A model generated the notes under the pieces. It was not told the origin of the DNA, searched no databases, and worked only from the letters and a program-made list of their open reading frames with translations. A stretch of DNA of 64,000 bases from JAHDHW01 sp963793295 (GTDB lineage: Bacteria > Bacteroidota > Bacteroidia > Chitinophagales > Saprospiraceae), in the NCBI GenBank assembly GCA_963793295.1, contig CAWBZX010000037.1, forward strand, positions 62,001 through 126,000, read 5' to 3'. The number at the start of each line of letters is the position of its first letter. Within the stretch, counting starts at the first letter, position 1. Both the position numbers and the translations under genes were made by a program. Of the stretch, positions 9,694 through 20,024 are shown in pieces.

Positions 9694-11745
9694 TCAATTC
9701 TTAGGATCGATCACATCTGGCCCGTAGTCTTTGTATTGTACTCTTACCGGCGCATCGATTTTTAAAATTTCAATTTCCGTTCGCCGGTTGAATTGGTGTT
9801 CGGCTTCGGAGCATTTTACACTATCGTCACATTCGTTCCGCAATTGAGTTTCTCCATATCCAACGGCTACAATCCGATCCTCTTCGATACCTCTGGCAAC
9901 AAGATATTCTTTTGCTGAATCCGCTCTTTTTTGGGAAAGCTTTTGATTGTACGGGGAACTTCCGCGCGAATCAGTATGCGAACTCAGCTCTATTCGCATG
10001 CTCGGATAATTACTTAAAACGGTATACAAGTCATCTAATTCATGTGCCGCTCCCTGGCGAATAAAGGACTTATCAAAATCATAATAAATATTATTCAAAA
10101 CGATAACGGAGCCCTCAGAAAGCATGGTTGAAGTAGTTGGAGAAAGCCTGATTTCCTTAGACAATGGATTTGTAGAATTCAGATTGTTGATCGCAACAGA
10201 ACTATTGAAAAAATTCTCTTTTATCCCAATAACGGTGTAATCACAACCCACTTGCAAACAAATATTAAATGCGCCTTTATCATCTGTTAAGAATACCTCA
10301 TCTTTGTTTTCACAACTGCTTTTAACGCGAATCACCGCGTTTGGAATAAAACCATCATCTGCTTCATTTTTAACGACACCACTCAGATTGGAGCAGAAGG
10401 ATTTTTCCATTGGAACAGAGATCACCGCTTCGCTTTCATTGCCAATGGTCGAATGAACCAATTCGGTACTTTTATAACCTTCTTTTGTAACTAAAAGCAA
10501 ATACCTTCTTTCGCCTAAAAAATCATATTTGGCTTCTCCTTTCTTGTCTGCGTACAAATCAGGATTATTTAAAGAACCTGCATCCTTTCTGATCAATTTG
10601 AAAACCAACTCGGTTGACCCTTCTTCAGCAGGCATTAAAACCCCTTCGAATAGATCATCTTCACTGCTAACAAAGCCTTCGGTAGTTTTTTCAAAAACCC
10701 GGATCTCAGCTCCATCAATCGCATTTTTTGACTTAGAATCAAAAACTTTCAAAGTTGCCGAAAGGATTGACGGAGTTGTCCTACCCCAAATACCGTCAGC
10801 CGCTTCAAACATGTAAATATCATCTTTTCCCGTTCCGCCATCTCTGGAAGATGCAAAATAACCTTTCGTGCCTTCAGGGTTGAGAATTAATCCCAGGTCA
10901 TCAGCTGGAGAGTTAAACGGTTGTCCAAGATTAGTTACCTGCCCCCATTTCCGGCCACTGATATCGATCATAAACAAATCAAGTCCTCCAGCTCCCTGGT
11001 ATCCGTTGGAAGAGAAAAACAAATTACCGCTGCTGTGCATAAAAGGGAACAATTCATTTTTTTCTGTATTAATATCTTTTCCGAGGTTGATCGGTTTACC
11101 CCAGCCATTTTCACTTTTTTCAACAAAATACAGATCCATACCACCAAACCCTCCTGGCATATTTGAAGTAAAATATAATTTTCGCCCATCTGCTGATAAG
11201 GTCGGATGTGCACAATCGTACTCATCAGAACTAAAGGGTAACTCTTTCACATGTCCCCAATCTTGAGTTCCTTTTCTGGCTTCATAAATCTTTAGATGAG
11301 CGACCCCTTTTGTATTTTCGTCCTGAACTAAATTATTTATATTATTGCTTGTAAAATATAGAACCTTTCCTTCCCGATCAAAGGTAACCGGGCCTTCATG
11401 CTGGGTTGTATTCAAATGGACTAAAAACTCCCGTGGTTCCAATGGCAAACCATTTCCATCCAAATCAGCGTAAAAAAGCTCGAAATAAGTCTCTTTGATC
11501 TTCCTGTCTTTTTTCCCTTGTTTGTTTTGAGAAGTCACAAACACAATCCCGTTTTGGTAATAGGCAGGAGAAAATTCCAGGTTGGAAGTATTGACTTTTT
11601 TTGCGTTGACTACTTGTACTTCGCTGCCTTTTTCGTAAAGTTTATTAGCTGCTTTAGTTTTTGAACTCTCTTGTGCATTTGTATTAACTGTGATACAAAA
11701 AAGAGATAAAGCAGGAAATAGGAATTTGAGGAATTTCATTTTCAA
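9694..11745 (-). CDS. OmpA-family protein with PD40 propeller (PorE-like)
   Basis: The 683-residue protein has a signal peptide (…NTNAQ). A beta-propeller follows at about 55-315, with PD40/TolB-like strands such as LYFTSNMPGGFGGMDLYF and FFSSNGYQGAGGLDLF. A carboxypeptidase-regulatory-like fold lies at about 455-530, and an OmpA peptidoglycan-binding domain at about 555-665 (LSSHTDSRGSSPYN, QKRADSAKEYL). This resembles the T9SS protein PorE, which links the secretion complex to peptidoglycan, although the N-terminal TPR part usual in PorE is not evident. The gene is the last of three same-strand genes: giant adhesin, PorP/SprF-like, OmpA. Such trios are common in gliding or adhesive Bacteroidota. 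Confidence 0.88.
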   Translation of the reverse strand: MKMKFLKFLFPALSLFCITVNTNAQESSKTKAANKLYEKGSEVQVVNAKKVNTSNLEFSPAYYQNGIVFVTSQNKQGKKDRKIKETYFELFYADLDGNGLPLEPREFLVHLNTTQHEGPVTFDREGKVLYFTSNNINNLVQDENTKGVAHLKIYEARKGTQDWGHVKELPFSSDEYDCAHPTLSADGRKLYFTSNMPGGFGGMDLYFVEKSENGWGKPINLGKDINTEKNELFPFMHSSGNLFFSSNGYQGAGGLDLFMIDISGRKWGQVTNLGQPFNSPADDLGLILNPEGTKGYFASSRDGGTGKDDIYMFEAADGIWGRTTPSILSATLKVFDSKSKNAIDGAEIRVFEKTTEGFVSSEDDLFEGVLMPAEEGSTELVFKLIRKDAGSLNNPDLYADKKGEAKYDFLGERRYLLLVTKEGYKSTELVHSTIGNESEAVISVPMEKSFCSNLSGVVKNEADDGFIPNAVIRVKSSCENKDEVFLTDDKGAFNICLQVGCDYTVIGIKENFFNSSVAINNLNSTNPLSKEIRLSPTTSTMLSEGSVIVLNNIYYDFDKSFIRQGAAHELDDLYTVLSNYPSMRIELSSHTDSRGSSPYNQKLSQKRADSAKEYLVARGIEEDRIVAVGYGETQLRNECDDSVKCSEAEHQFNRRTEIEILKIDAPVRVQYKDYGPDVIDPKN

Positions 11746-11848
11746 AAAGTTTAATACGGTTTTTATGATCCATCTAAAATCTGTGCCACCATCAATAAAC
11801 GAAATTAAAGGATGATTTTATTTTGTATTGTTTACTTTAATAAATTTG

Positions 11849-12802
11849 TCAAAAGAAACGAGGATTAATTACATCTTTACTCTGAGCACTTTTCAAACAA
11901 TAACGAATCACTCCTTCAATGCTACCGCTGCTGTAATCCTTAACTTCTGACAAAGTAACATCGTAGGAAAATCCTAAAAGCAACTGCTCAGTTGCTTGAA
12001 AAGCAAACAAAAAGTCAATGGACTCCCCTCCTCCATTCGGGGCAGACCCTCCGGTACGATAGGTAAGTCCTAAAGTGAGTTTGTCGATCAAAATCGTGTT
12101 AAGATTTATGTCTGCAGCGAACGGGGTGTTTTGAGCGTATTTCAACAAAACCTGAGGTTGCAGTTTTGCATTTTTACCTACTTTCCATAACAATCCAGTC
12201 ATAAAATAAATATGCGGAACTTCTTTTCCTAATACACCGGAAAAGCTGTTGAAATCAATACTGTTTTCCAAAAACCGAGGGACCGAAAACCCGATATAAA
12301 ACTTATCTGAACTATAATATAATCCAGCACCAAAATTTGGGACATAGGTACTTTGATCACCAATCGGAATTCCTCCATCTGATGAAATAGATTGCGTGGC
12401 TACCAACCTTGAATCCGCATAATTGTTTCCAATATATCGTACCGAAGCTTGAATCCCCATCCCCAAATACCCTTTGCCAATGGGAATCCGATAAGCATAA
12501 TTTCCTTCAAGCGTCAATTTTTCTGATATTCCTATCGTGGTTCGATTTATATTAAAACCAATCCCAACCCGCTTATTTAAAATCGGTGTATCAAAACTTA
12601 ACAATTGTGTTTTTGGCGCTCCTTCCAGGCCAATCCATTGATTTCTATAAACTCCTGTAAAACAAGCCGCATCGTGGCTACCGGCGTATCCAGGATTCAA
12701 AGCCAATTTGTTGTACATAAACTGAGTGAACTGCGGCTCTTGCTGGCTAAAACAAAAGATGGTTGTCAATGAAAAAAGGCAGATTGTAATTGTTTTCTTC
12801 AT
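11849..12802 (-). CDS. PorP/SprF family outer-membrane protein
   Basis: The start ATG 12802 gives a good signal peptide (MKKTITICLFSLTTIFCFSQ); a longer in-frame reading to 12835 adds only an unlikely leader. The mature protein begins QEPQFTQFMYNKLALNPGYA, the diagnostic PorP/SprF opening, followed by RNQWIGLEGAPKTQ and a chain of beta-barrel strands (317 residues, normal length). SprF proteins form the outer-membrane partner needed to export or anchor SprB-type adhesins with type B sorting domains. Here the giant adhesin with that domain lies 84 bases upstream on the same strand, which supports a dedicated pair. Confidence 0.93.
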   Translation of the reverse strand: MKKTITICLFSLTTIFCFSQQEPQFTQFMYNKLALNPGYAGSHDAACFTGVYRNQWIGLEGAPKTQLLSFDTPILNKRVGIGFNINRTTIGISEKLTLEGNYAYRIPIGKGYLGMGIQASVRYIGNNYADSRLVATQSISSDGGIPIGDQSTYVPNFGAGLYYSSDKFYIGFSVPRFLENSIDFNSFSGVLGKEVPHIYFMTGLLWKVGKNAKLQPQVLLKYAQNTPFAADINLNTILIDKLTLGLTYRTGGSAPNGGGESIDFLFAFQATEQLLLGFSYDVTLSEVKDYSSGSIEGVIRYCLKSAQSKDVINPRFF

Positions 12803-12886
12803 GATAAATATTTTCAAATCGCTTTTGAAAAACATACTATTTCAAATTTGTCGTCATCAAATCGTTAAAAAAATATGGCCTTATTG

Positions 12887-15800
12887 CTATCGCTCCAAAA
12901 CCAAAAACCCTGAAACGGGAGCTTGGTTATTATTAAATTTCACAACAAAATAATAGGTTCCAACTGGTAAGTCCTGTCCATCGAAAGTTCCTTTCCAGTC
13001 ATTGAAATACGGGGAAGCATGAAAAACGACATCCCCCCACTGATTAAAAATGGACACTTCATTTTGAGGGTAATTACCAGTGGCAAAACAAGGCACTATA
13101 AAAGCGTCATTGACGCCATCATTATTTGGTGTAAAAATAGTTGGAGCAATACATCCTACATCATCTCCAATTCGAAGAAATACGGTAGCCTCAGAGCAAA
13201 TAGCCTCACAAGCCTGACTACAAATCTGATAAGCGAACTCATCTGTTCCGGTGAAAGATGAATTTGCGGTGTATTCGAGTACTCCGTTTCCTAGGTTTTC
13301 AATTGTTCCGTTTGAAGGATTTAAAACGATATCTACATTAACTGGTCCATCAAGGAGATCGTTATTTAACACATTGAAATTGGCGCTGCTGGCATAGTTA
13401 ACCGTAAATTCATCATCGATTGCTTCAGGAGCAAGTTCATATTCCACTTCAATTTCGTCAAAAGTTTCCCCACAGGCACCATTATCGAGTGTCCAGATGA
13501 ACGAGTATATTCCGGTTTGTAGTCCTTGAGCTATTGTTTGCGGATCATTTACATCAACAAAAATTACCTCAGGATCATTTACTGACCAGGTACCTGTTCC
13601 ACTTACAGGTATTGCTGCATTTAAAGTAGTCTCTCCATCGCCGCAACTTACAAAATCTTCCCCTGCAAATGCAATTTCGTCACTTTCCTGAACCGAAACG
13701 ATAACTTCATCGGAAGAGAATTCACCGCAGCCGGTATTGCTCAGTGACCAGGTAAAAATATATTCATTATCAGCTTCAAGGCCAGTAATCATAGAATTTG
13801 GATCCGAAGGATTAACGATTATTACTCCCATCGCAGACTGAGCAGGCGTTTGCGTCCAAACACCGATTGCTCCAAAAGGAGAAAGTGTGGCATTCAGCAA
13901 AGTTGTCGTTTCATTACAAACATCGAAGTTTAAACCCGCTTCTGCTTCTTCGATATTTTCATCAACGATCACCGCGACTTCATCAAAATCGTAATCTACA
14001 CATGCGCCATTTGATAATGACCAATTAAAAGTATAGGTATTTCCACCAGTGAGGCCTGATATCGTTGAAGTCGCAGAATTAGGATTCGCGATAATTACAG
14101 ATGGTCCGGAAACCTGCGTCCACAATCCGGACCCGATTGTGGGAGGCGTTGCATCTAAGGCAACACTCATTTCATTACAAACCTGGATATCATCACCCGC
14201 AAAAGCCTGATTATTTGGAATTTCATTCATCGTTACCGTAGTAGGAACCGAAGATACTGCCGGGCATCCATTTAGTTCTACTACTACATAAAAGTCATAA
14301 ACCCCTTCACTGTAATTTGAAAAATCAACAAGAGTAGTATTCAATGCCGTGGTTGGGCCACCAACCTGGATATTCAACTGAGCATTATACCAGGTATAGG
14401 ATGCGCCGGGAATAGCATCTGCCGGAGAAACTGAAAGAATCAGGTTAGCTCCGGGATTATCAATACAAACCGGGCCGTTATCCGTGACAGATGGTGGATT
14501 TGGGGTTGGATTGACCATGACATTTATCGGTGCTGAAAAAGTTGATGGGCATCCTTCGACAATCACCTGAACGCTATAAGCCCCTTCATCATCTTCTGAT
14601 GCATTGAATATTGCGGGATTATAAACTGAGGCTGAAAAACCGGTTGGCCCTGTCCAGGTATACAAAGCGCCAGGAATAAAATCGGTCAATAATTCGATCG
14701 TCGATCCTTCACAAACAGGAGCGTTACTAATCGCAATTGGTGTAGCTGGAATCGGATTGATATCAACAATGATATCCCCTGACAGATTGGATTCGCAACC
14801 GTCAACATTTACATTTACCTGATAAATTCCACTATTCAACGTTGTTACTGAAATTATGGTCAATGAAGGAGTTGTTGTCTCAATACTGCCTAAGGGCGTT
14901 TCCCAGGTATAAAGAACATTTGTCCCATTATAAGCTTGAGTTGTTAAAGTCAGGTTTTCTGTTTCACACAATTGTGAAGGGCCATTAATAGTAGGTGTAG
15001 CAGGAACATCAGATACATTAACCACCGTTGTCACAGGGAATGAACTACACCCGTTACTATTGGTCACTACGAGCATGTATGAACCGTTATCCGAAGCGGT
15101 TCCATTGGGAAGCGTCGGAATAACATCTGTTGAATTGAAACTATTAACTCCTGTCCATAAATAAGTATAGGTTCCATCATCCGGCGGAAAAATAGTTGCA
15201 ATCAAATGAATATCATTTGCTCCAGTTACGCATGGTGCACCATCATTACTTAAAGCAGTGATAACAGGCAAAGCATTGACAGATACATCAGTGCTTCCGG
15301 AATTCGAACAACCCGTGGACGAAGTGACCGTCACCGAATATGTTCCAGCATTTGCAGGTGCCAAAGGGTTTTGAATAAATGAAGTAAATCCGGAAGGGCC
15401 AGACCAACTATATGTTGCCCCTGGTATCGTGTTTACCGAAAGTTGAACCTGATCCGAACTACAAACAGGACTGTCATTTGATGCCAGAACGGTTGGGATT
15501 GGTTCCACAAACACTTCAAAAGGATTAGATATTTCAGAATCACATCCATTTTTTGTTACAACGACACGCCAATCGCCTGCATCATCGGGAGTCACTCCAT
15601 TGATCAATAAAGAATTTGTAGCGGTAACCTGTGTACTAAAATCAGGTGCTGTCCAGGTATAAAAATCGCCATCGACAATATTAGTAGCCAAGGTAATGTT
15701 CCCGCCTTCACAGGCTACACCAGATGAACTGATTATAGGTGTTGAAGGGGTAGCTGTAACATCCACTTCAGTTGTCACAGGACTGGAAGGACAGTTGTTT

Positions 15801-18800
15801 TCCGAAATCACTAAGGTATAGGTTCCATCATCTGCTAATGTTGCAATTATTGATGGAGGGTTTTGTAAAGTTGAAGTAAATCCGTTTGGCCCTGTCCAGG
15901 CATAAGTATAATTTGGTCCAGTTTCGGAAGTACCTAAAATAATGGTTTCCCCTTCACAAACGTCAATTACCGGATCATTTACCGTTGCAACGGGCCCCTG
16001 AGTCACATTTACTGTTTCAATATTTGAAGCTTGAGAGCTACAGCCATCGACCTCAACGATCACATAATAGGTAGTTGTTCCGGCTGGTAAAGGAGAAGGT
16101 ATAGTTAAAATCGGAGTTGCAGTGGTAGAAATAAGCGAACCGGTCGGAAAAATTCCTTCATACCAATAATACGTAACAACTGTTCCGGAGTAGGTCTGAG
16201 AAGTTAATATAATTTCATCACTTGAACAAAGATCATTGCTGTTTACACTCATTATCGGAACGTCCGGCGAAGCATTTATGGAAACCTCAACGGTACCAAT
16301 AGCAGTGCATCCGGTAATACCGGTAACCGTCACAGCGTAACTTCCGGAGTTGCTTGGATTAGCATTTGGGATTTGTGGATTTTGTTCAACAGAAACAAAA
16401 CCATTCGGGCCATTCCATGAATAGGTAAAAATCACACCACCTGTTGCAGGAGGAGGATTTGCGAATAAAGATAGCGTGTCGTTTCCACACAAACCGATCG
16501 CGTAGGTTGGCAGGGGCAGTTCTGTTTCTACTTTTACTAAAGCAACGCAACTTGCCATGTTACCATAAATATCTGTTACTGTCAAAGTTACGGGAATGGT
16601 CATTCCTTGTTGATCACAAGTAAAGGAATCTGGCGTTACAGACATGCTTGCAATACCACAATTGTCATTACTCCCTCCATCCACTTCAGTGGGATCCAAT
16701 ATATAAGTTTCCAATCCTGATGGGTTTACAAAAATGGTCGTCGCCTGACAGAGTGCTTCCGGCGAAATATTATCTTCAACAGTTACCTCAAAGGAGCAAG
16801 TATCTGCATTCCCCGCTATATCTTCGACTATATAATACACCGTTGTTGTTCCGGCATCAAAGGTTTCGTTAGGCGCAATATTTGGTGAAGACATCTCAGT
16901 TGTTGGAATGACAGTCGCGCCATCAGCAAAATAGGAAGGTGTCGCATAATTATAAATTAACGCCATCACCAGGTTACTTACACCATCATTTGTACCGTCG
17001 GGAGTTCCCGGAGGAAAGTTTACACAGGATGGATTTATTCCATCGCTCGTTCCTCCAGGCGCAGGAGCAGCAAAATCAGTATTTGAAACAGCGGTGAAAG
17101 AAACATTGCCATCTGAAGCCCAGCTATTAAAAAGCGATACCGGGATTGTAATTGTGGTAACATTTATGGGCTGCCCTGGACATGTATCCATGGTAACCAA
17201 TACATTGGGTTGTCCGACCTCCGTAGTTCCCAGATTTATATTATCTTCAGAAAATATAGTAAAATAAGCTTCCAAATCAGCTACATCCCCGGTTGTTGTA
17301 ATTTCTAAAGTGACTGTTGAACCTACAGCGTTTGCTGAGGTTCCAGAGAAATTAATTATTTTATCATCGGCAACGTATTCTAAATAATCTGGTTCATAAG
17401 AAAAAGTCAATAAAGCTTCAGCAGGATTTATCGGTTCGACCAGATTATTAGTTTGAAATCCACAGTTATCAGAAATCGAAACCGGAAGCGGGAGGGTCAC
17501 GTCAAGATTACAACTATCTTCTGTTCCCAATGCAACCGTAATGTCTGTCGGGCAAGTAATAACGGGTGCATCCACATCTTCAACATTTACGGTATAAACA
17601 CAAGACGCCGTATTACCGGTACAGTCCGTAGCATAATAAGTTATAATATTCACACCAACGGGTAATACTTCAGTGACTGAGCTAATCGGGTCAACCAAAA
17701 CAGCAATTGATCCATTGACACTATATTTAAAAACAAGGCTATCTGAACATTCATCTGAAATAATCGGAGCAGGTAAATCGTAGGTAGCTTCACACAATCC
17801 CGGGTCATTCGAAATGGTAGTATCTGAGGGACAATAATCAAAAACCGGCAAAGTATTATCAACAACATTAAAGGTGGCCGTTGTCAATGAAGCATTTCCA
17901 CATAAATCGTACACTACAAAATCAACAGTTTTTGAGCGATAAACGCCCATAATCGGAGAAGGACAAAGGACCGGATCCAATCCTGCCGGCAAGGTTCCGG
18001 GATAGGTTAATGTATCATTGATATCATAAGATCCGGGTTCTGCGGCAAACCAGCGAAGCGCAGGATCAGCCGTACAATTGTCTGTTGCATCCGCATCTCC
18101 AAAATTAGCTGCCCAGGCAAAAAAAGCGTTTTCCGCATTTGTATCCGTATCACAATTATAATTTCCATCGATTGCTTCATTTACAAATAAAGGAGCAGAA
18201 ACATCCTCTACAGTGATGAGCTGAACACCAGAAGCCGAATTCATACAGTCATCTTCAACCTGCCAGGTTCTTGTGATTGTATACGTATGAGGGCAATAAC
18301 CGCTTGTCGTTATATCTGAGAAATAAATTATCGGATTAGCATCACAATTATCCATTATTGAAACAGGTGACCCGGTTACAACTAAATTCCCGGCATCAGC
18401 GCAATCGACCGTTATATCGGAAGGTAAAACAAAAGTCGGATCCGTATCATCAAAAACCGTTATCACCCTGCTCGCCATATTCGAATTTCCATAAATATCT
18501 GTAGCCGTCCAGGTCCAGGTAATGGTATAAGAATCATTACAAACTCCCGAAGTAATCACTTCATTAAAAGTAAGCATGGGTGCAGGGTCGCAATTATCTG
18601 TTGCAACAGGTGATTCAGGACTTGGCACTGCATCGCATTCAACGGTGATATCTCCTAAAATTCCAGCAATAACAGGTGGGATCGTATCTGAAAAATCAAT
18701 GGTAAAAGTAAAAAGCGAATCGTTTCCCATATTGTCCACAGCAATATAGTTGATGGCTATTTGTTCTCCTGGAGGAATTGTATCTCCCTGGGAATAACCT

Positions 18801-19042
18801 CCGCTGATATTATCAAGATCAAAAAAGGTAATGATTTGTCCGTTGCCAGGATGAGCGGGCGCAACAGTTGGGGTTGAATTTCCCCATTCCAACTCAGCAA
18901 CACAATCATTGTCTACGTATAGAATACTGGGACCAGTATATTCAAAAATAAAATGTTGCGCACTTAAAGTATGTTGAATACTAAAAAAGCAAAGAAGAAC
19001 TACCCCTCTTAAAAAATTTGCTTTTTGTAAGCTGTTTTTCAT
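12887..19042 (-). CDS. Giant T9SS type B adhesin with HYR and Ig-like repeats
   Basis: The 2051-residue protein has a signal peptide (…HTLSAQ). HYR-type modules follow, marked by DNCD and TDIYGN motifs (about 110-820). Seven or eight Ig/PKD-like repeats come next with the pattern C.G..I.L…Y.W.GP.GF…NP…GTY.V.V…GC (about 850-1600). Three AG.D…C…LNA…W…SG units (about 1620-1890) and an NVLNNDLLDG cadherin-like unit precede the last 90 residues (APTIFTPNNDGVNDAF … WGDVVF … GTYYFVVKF). Those residues are the gliding-motility-associated/type B sorting domain. It should be a long surface filament, secreted through T9SS and held by the PorP/SprF partner encoded next. No catalytic domain is visible. 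Confidence 0.95.
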   Translation of the reverse strand: MKNSLQKANFLRGVVLLCFFSIQHTLSAQHFIFEYTGPSILYVDNDCVAELEWGNSTPTVAPAHPGNGQIITFFDLDNISGGYSQGDTIPPGEQIAINYIAVDNMGNDSLFTFTIDFSDTIPPVIAGILGDITVECDAVPSPESPVATDNCDPAPMLTFNEVITSGVCNDSYTITWTWTATDIYGNSNMASRVITVFDDTDPTFVLPSDITVDCADAGNLVVTGSPVSIMDNCDANPIIYFSDITTSGYCPHTYTITRTWQVEDDCMNSASGVQLITVEDVSAPLFVNEAIDGNYNCDTDTNAENAFFAWAANFGDADATDNCTADPALRWFAAEPGSYDINDTLTYPGTLPAGLDPVLCPSPIMGVYRSKTVDFVVYDLCGNASLTTATFNVVDNTLPVFDYCPSDTTISNDPGLCEATYDLPAPIISDECSDSLVFKYSVNGSIAVLVDPISSVTEVLPVGVNIITYYATDCTGNTASCVYTVNVEDVDAPVITCPTDITVALGTEDSCNLDVTLPLPVSISDNCGFQTNNLVEPINPAEALLTFSYEPDYLEYVADDKIINFSGTSANAVGSTVTLEITTTGDVADLEAYFTIFSEDNINLGTTEVGQPNVLVTMDTCPGQPINVTTITIPVSLFNSWASDGNVSFTAVSNTDFAAPAPGGTSDGINPSCVNFPPGTPDGTNDGVSNLVMALIYNYATPSYFADGATVIPTTEMSSPNIAPNETFDAGTTTVYYIVEDIAGNADTCSFEVTVEDNISPEALCQATTIFVNPSGLETYILDPTEVDGGSNDNCGIASMSVTPDSFTCDQQGMTIPVTLTVTDIYGNMASCVALVKVETELPLPTYAIGLCGNDTLSLFANPPPATGGVIFTYSWNGPNGFVSVEQNPQIPNANPSNSGSYAVTVTGITGCTAIGTVEVSINASPDVPIMSVNSNDLCSSDEIILTSQTYSGTVVTYYWYEGIFPTGSLISTTATPILTIPSPLPAGTTTYYVIVEVDGCSSQASNIETVNVTQGPVATVNDPVIDVCEGETIILGTSETGPNYTYAWTGPNGFTSTLQNPPSIIATLADDGTYTLVISENNCPSSPVTTEVDVTATPSTPIISSSGVACEGGNITLATNIVDGDFYTWTAPDFSTQVTATNSLLINGVTPDDAGDWRVVVTKNGCDSEISNPFEVFVEPIPTVLASNDSPVCSSDQVQLSVNTIPGATYSWSGPSGFTSFIQNPLAPANAGTYSVTVTSSTGCSNSGSTDVSVNALPVITALSNDGAPCVTGANDIHLIATIFPPDDGTYTYLWTGVNSFNSTDVIPTLPNGTASDNGSYMLVVTNSNGCSSFPVTTVVNVSDVPATPTINGPSQLCETENLTLTTQAYNGTNVLYTWETPLGSIETTTPSLTIISVTTLNSGIYQVNVNVDGCESNLSGDIIVDINPIPATPIAISNAPVCEGSTIELLTDFIPGALYTWTGPTGFSASVYNPAIFNASEDDEGAYSVQVIVEGCPSTFSAPINVMVNPTPNPPSVTDNGPVCIDNPGANLILSVSPADAIPGASYTWYNAQLNIQVGGPTTALNTTLVDFSNYSEGVYDFYVVVELNGCPAVSSVPTTVTMNEIPNNQAFAGDDIQVCNEMSVALDATPPTIGSGLWTQVSGPSVIIANPNSATSTISGLTGGNTYTFNWSLSNGACVDYDFDEVAVIVDENIEEAEAGLNFDVCNETTTLLNATLSPFGAIGVWTQTPAQSAMGVIIVNPSDPNSMITGLEADNEYIFTWSLSNTGCGEFSSDEVIVSVQESDEIAFAGEDFVSCGDGETTLNAAIPVSGTGTWSVNDPEVIFVDVNDPQTIAQGLQTGIYSFIWTLDNGACGETFDEIEVEYELAPEAIDDEFTVNYASSANFNVLNNDLLDGPVNVDIVLNPSNGTIENLGNGVLEYTANSSFTGTDEFAYQICSQACEAICSEATVFLRIGDDVGCIAPTIFTPNNDGVNDAFIVPCFATGNYPQNEVSIFNQWGDVVFHASPYFNDWKGTFDGQDLPVGTYYFVVKFNNNQAPVSGFLVLER

Positions 19043-19787
19043 ATTTCTATCTGTTTAATGGACACGGAAATACCTATAAATGCACATCCTCATTTATGCT
19101 ATTTCTCTTATAAAAAACGAATACTTTGAATTTTGCTTTGACTGAAATAATCAATGAGCCATTTTTTGAGGATTATCTTTTCATGATAAAGAGTCAAAAA
19201 ATAAATGGGCGCGCTAAAAAACGGAAAAAGCAATACGTTTTTAAATAAAGCGCAGTTCTTAAAATAAGCTAAGGTAAAAGTGCTGGTTATTGTGTTCTTG
19301 GGACTCATCTCCTGATTCGGTTAATGGAAAGCTCCACGTATGTTTGGAGCTATGAAAATAAATCAAGGCGTAGCAAACTAAAACTATTTTCAGAGTTGCA
19401 AGGTCAGGCAGGAATTTTCTCTTAGTAATTATGCTTTTTAAGCAAAATGAGGATTAAATTAAATGTACAATTTCGAAATTTTTTTCGCACAAATTGTACA
19501 AATTATTTTGCGTCATTTCTTGGGTGTTCTGTTAAGAAAAATTTCTGTTTATCCTTCCATAATGCTTAACAAAATATAAATCTGAAAAGTAATTTCGCTA
19601 TTCCCAAACCCTGTTATTTTTCAGACAATGGTCCGGAAAACACCTTTTACTTATTCAAAAGTAGTCAAACTTTTAAAATTTATCTTACTAATTCTAAAAT
19701 TGTTTTTTGGTGGAAGCTACCGTCAATCCTTTTGTATCGTCTTATTTTACAAAGGGTTTACAAATTTTTTTAATATCAATGTTATTC
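19043..19787. other. Intergenic region of 745 bases, no supported gene
   Basis: This AT-rich stretch separates the adhesin gene from the small gene after gltX. It must hold the adhesin promoter, but no clear TTG…TAnnTTTG pair was found. It contains a small hairpin (AGCTCCA-8-TGGAGCT, 19330-19351) and a dyad at 19464-19500. Two weak open frames (19108-19308 minus, 19628-19882 plus) lack any coding signature. Confidence 0.6.
19464..19500. repeat. Perfect 10-bp dyad TGTACAATTT / AAATTGTACA
   Basis: Two perfect 10-base arms are separated by 17 bases that contain CGAAATTTTTTTCG, so the whole could fold as a nested hairpin. It lies 422 bases upstream of the giant adhesin start. It could be an operator or an RNA structure; there is no further evidence. 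Confidence 0.45.
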
Positions 19788-19997
19788 TCATTCCTCCTCT
19801 GATTCCTCCTCTGATCCCTTTTCGGTCTCATCTTTTTCCTTCAATTTTTTATCTTCTACATTCTTATCCAGAAATTCATTGATTTTTTCGATAGGGAAGT
19901 TGGTAATAATCTCTCCAAACTCGTTGATTTTAATATCAAAACCTTCTAATTCTTTGTGAACCTCAGGTTTCCCTTTTTTAGGCTTTTTCTTTGGCAT
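19788..19997 (-). CDS. Small conserved-type acidic/basic protein downstream of gltX
   Basis: ATG 19997 gives 69 residues: a lysine-rich head (MPKKKPKKGKPEVHKELEGF), a short folded core (DIKINEFGEIITNFPIEKIN) and a highly charged tail ending in EEESEEE. A longer reading to 20021 adds an unlikely leader. It follows gltX with a 27-base gap on the same strand, so the two are probably co-transcribed. The head-core-tail pattern looks like a small cytosolic Bacteroidota protein of unknown role; I do not recognise a named family. Confidence 0.65.
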   Translation of the reverse strand: MPKKKPKKGKPEVHKELEGFDIKINEFGEIITNFPIEKINEFLDKNVEDKKLKEKDETEKGSEEESEEE

Positions 19998-20024
19998 TTT
20001 TTTAAACTTTAATATAATCAAAAA

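Noticed and set aside
19108..19308. Small minus-strand open frame of 66 codons
   Set aside because: Phe/Leu/Lys/Ile-rich composition from AT-rich DNA, no signal or domain pattern, and no convincing start context.
19628..19882. Plus-strand open frame of 84 codons
   Set aside because: It runs antisense into the better-supported small gene after gltX and has low-complexity repeats (LIPPLIPPLIP) that mirror that gene's acidic tail.
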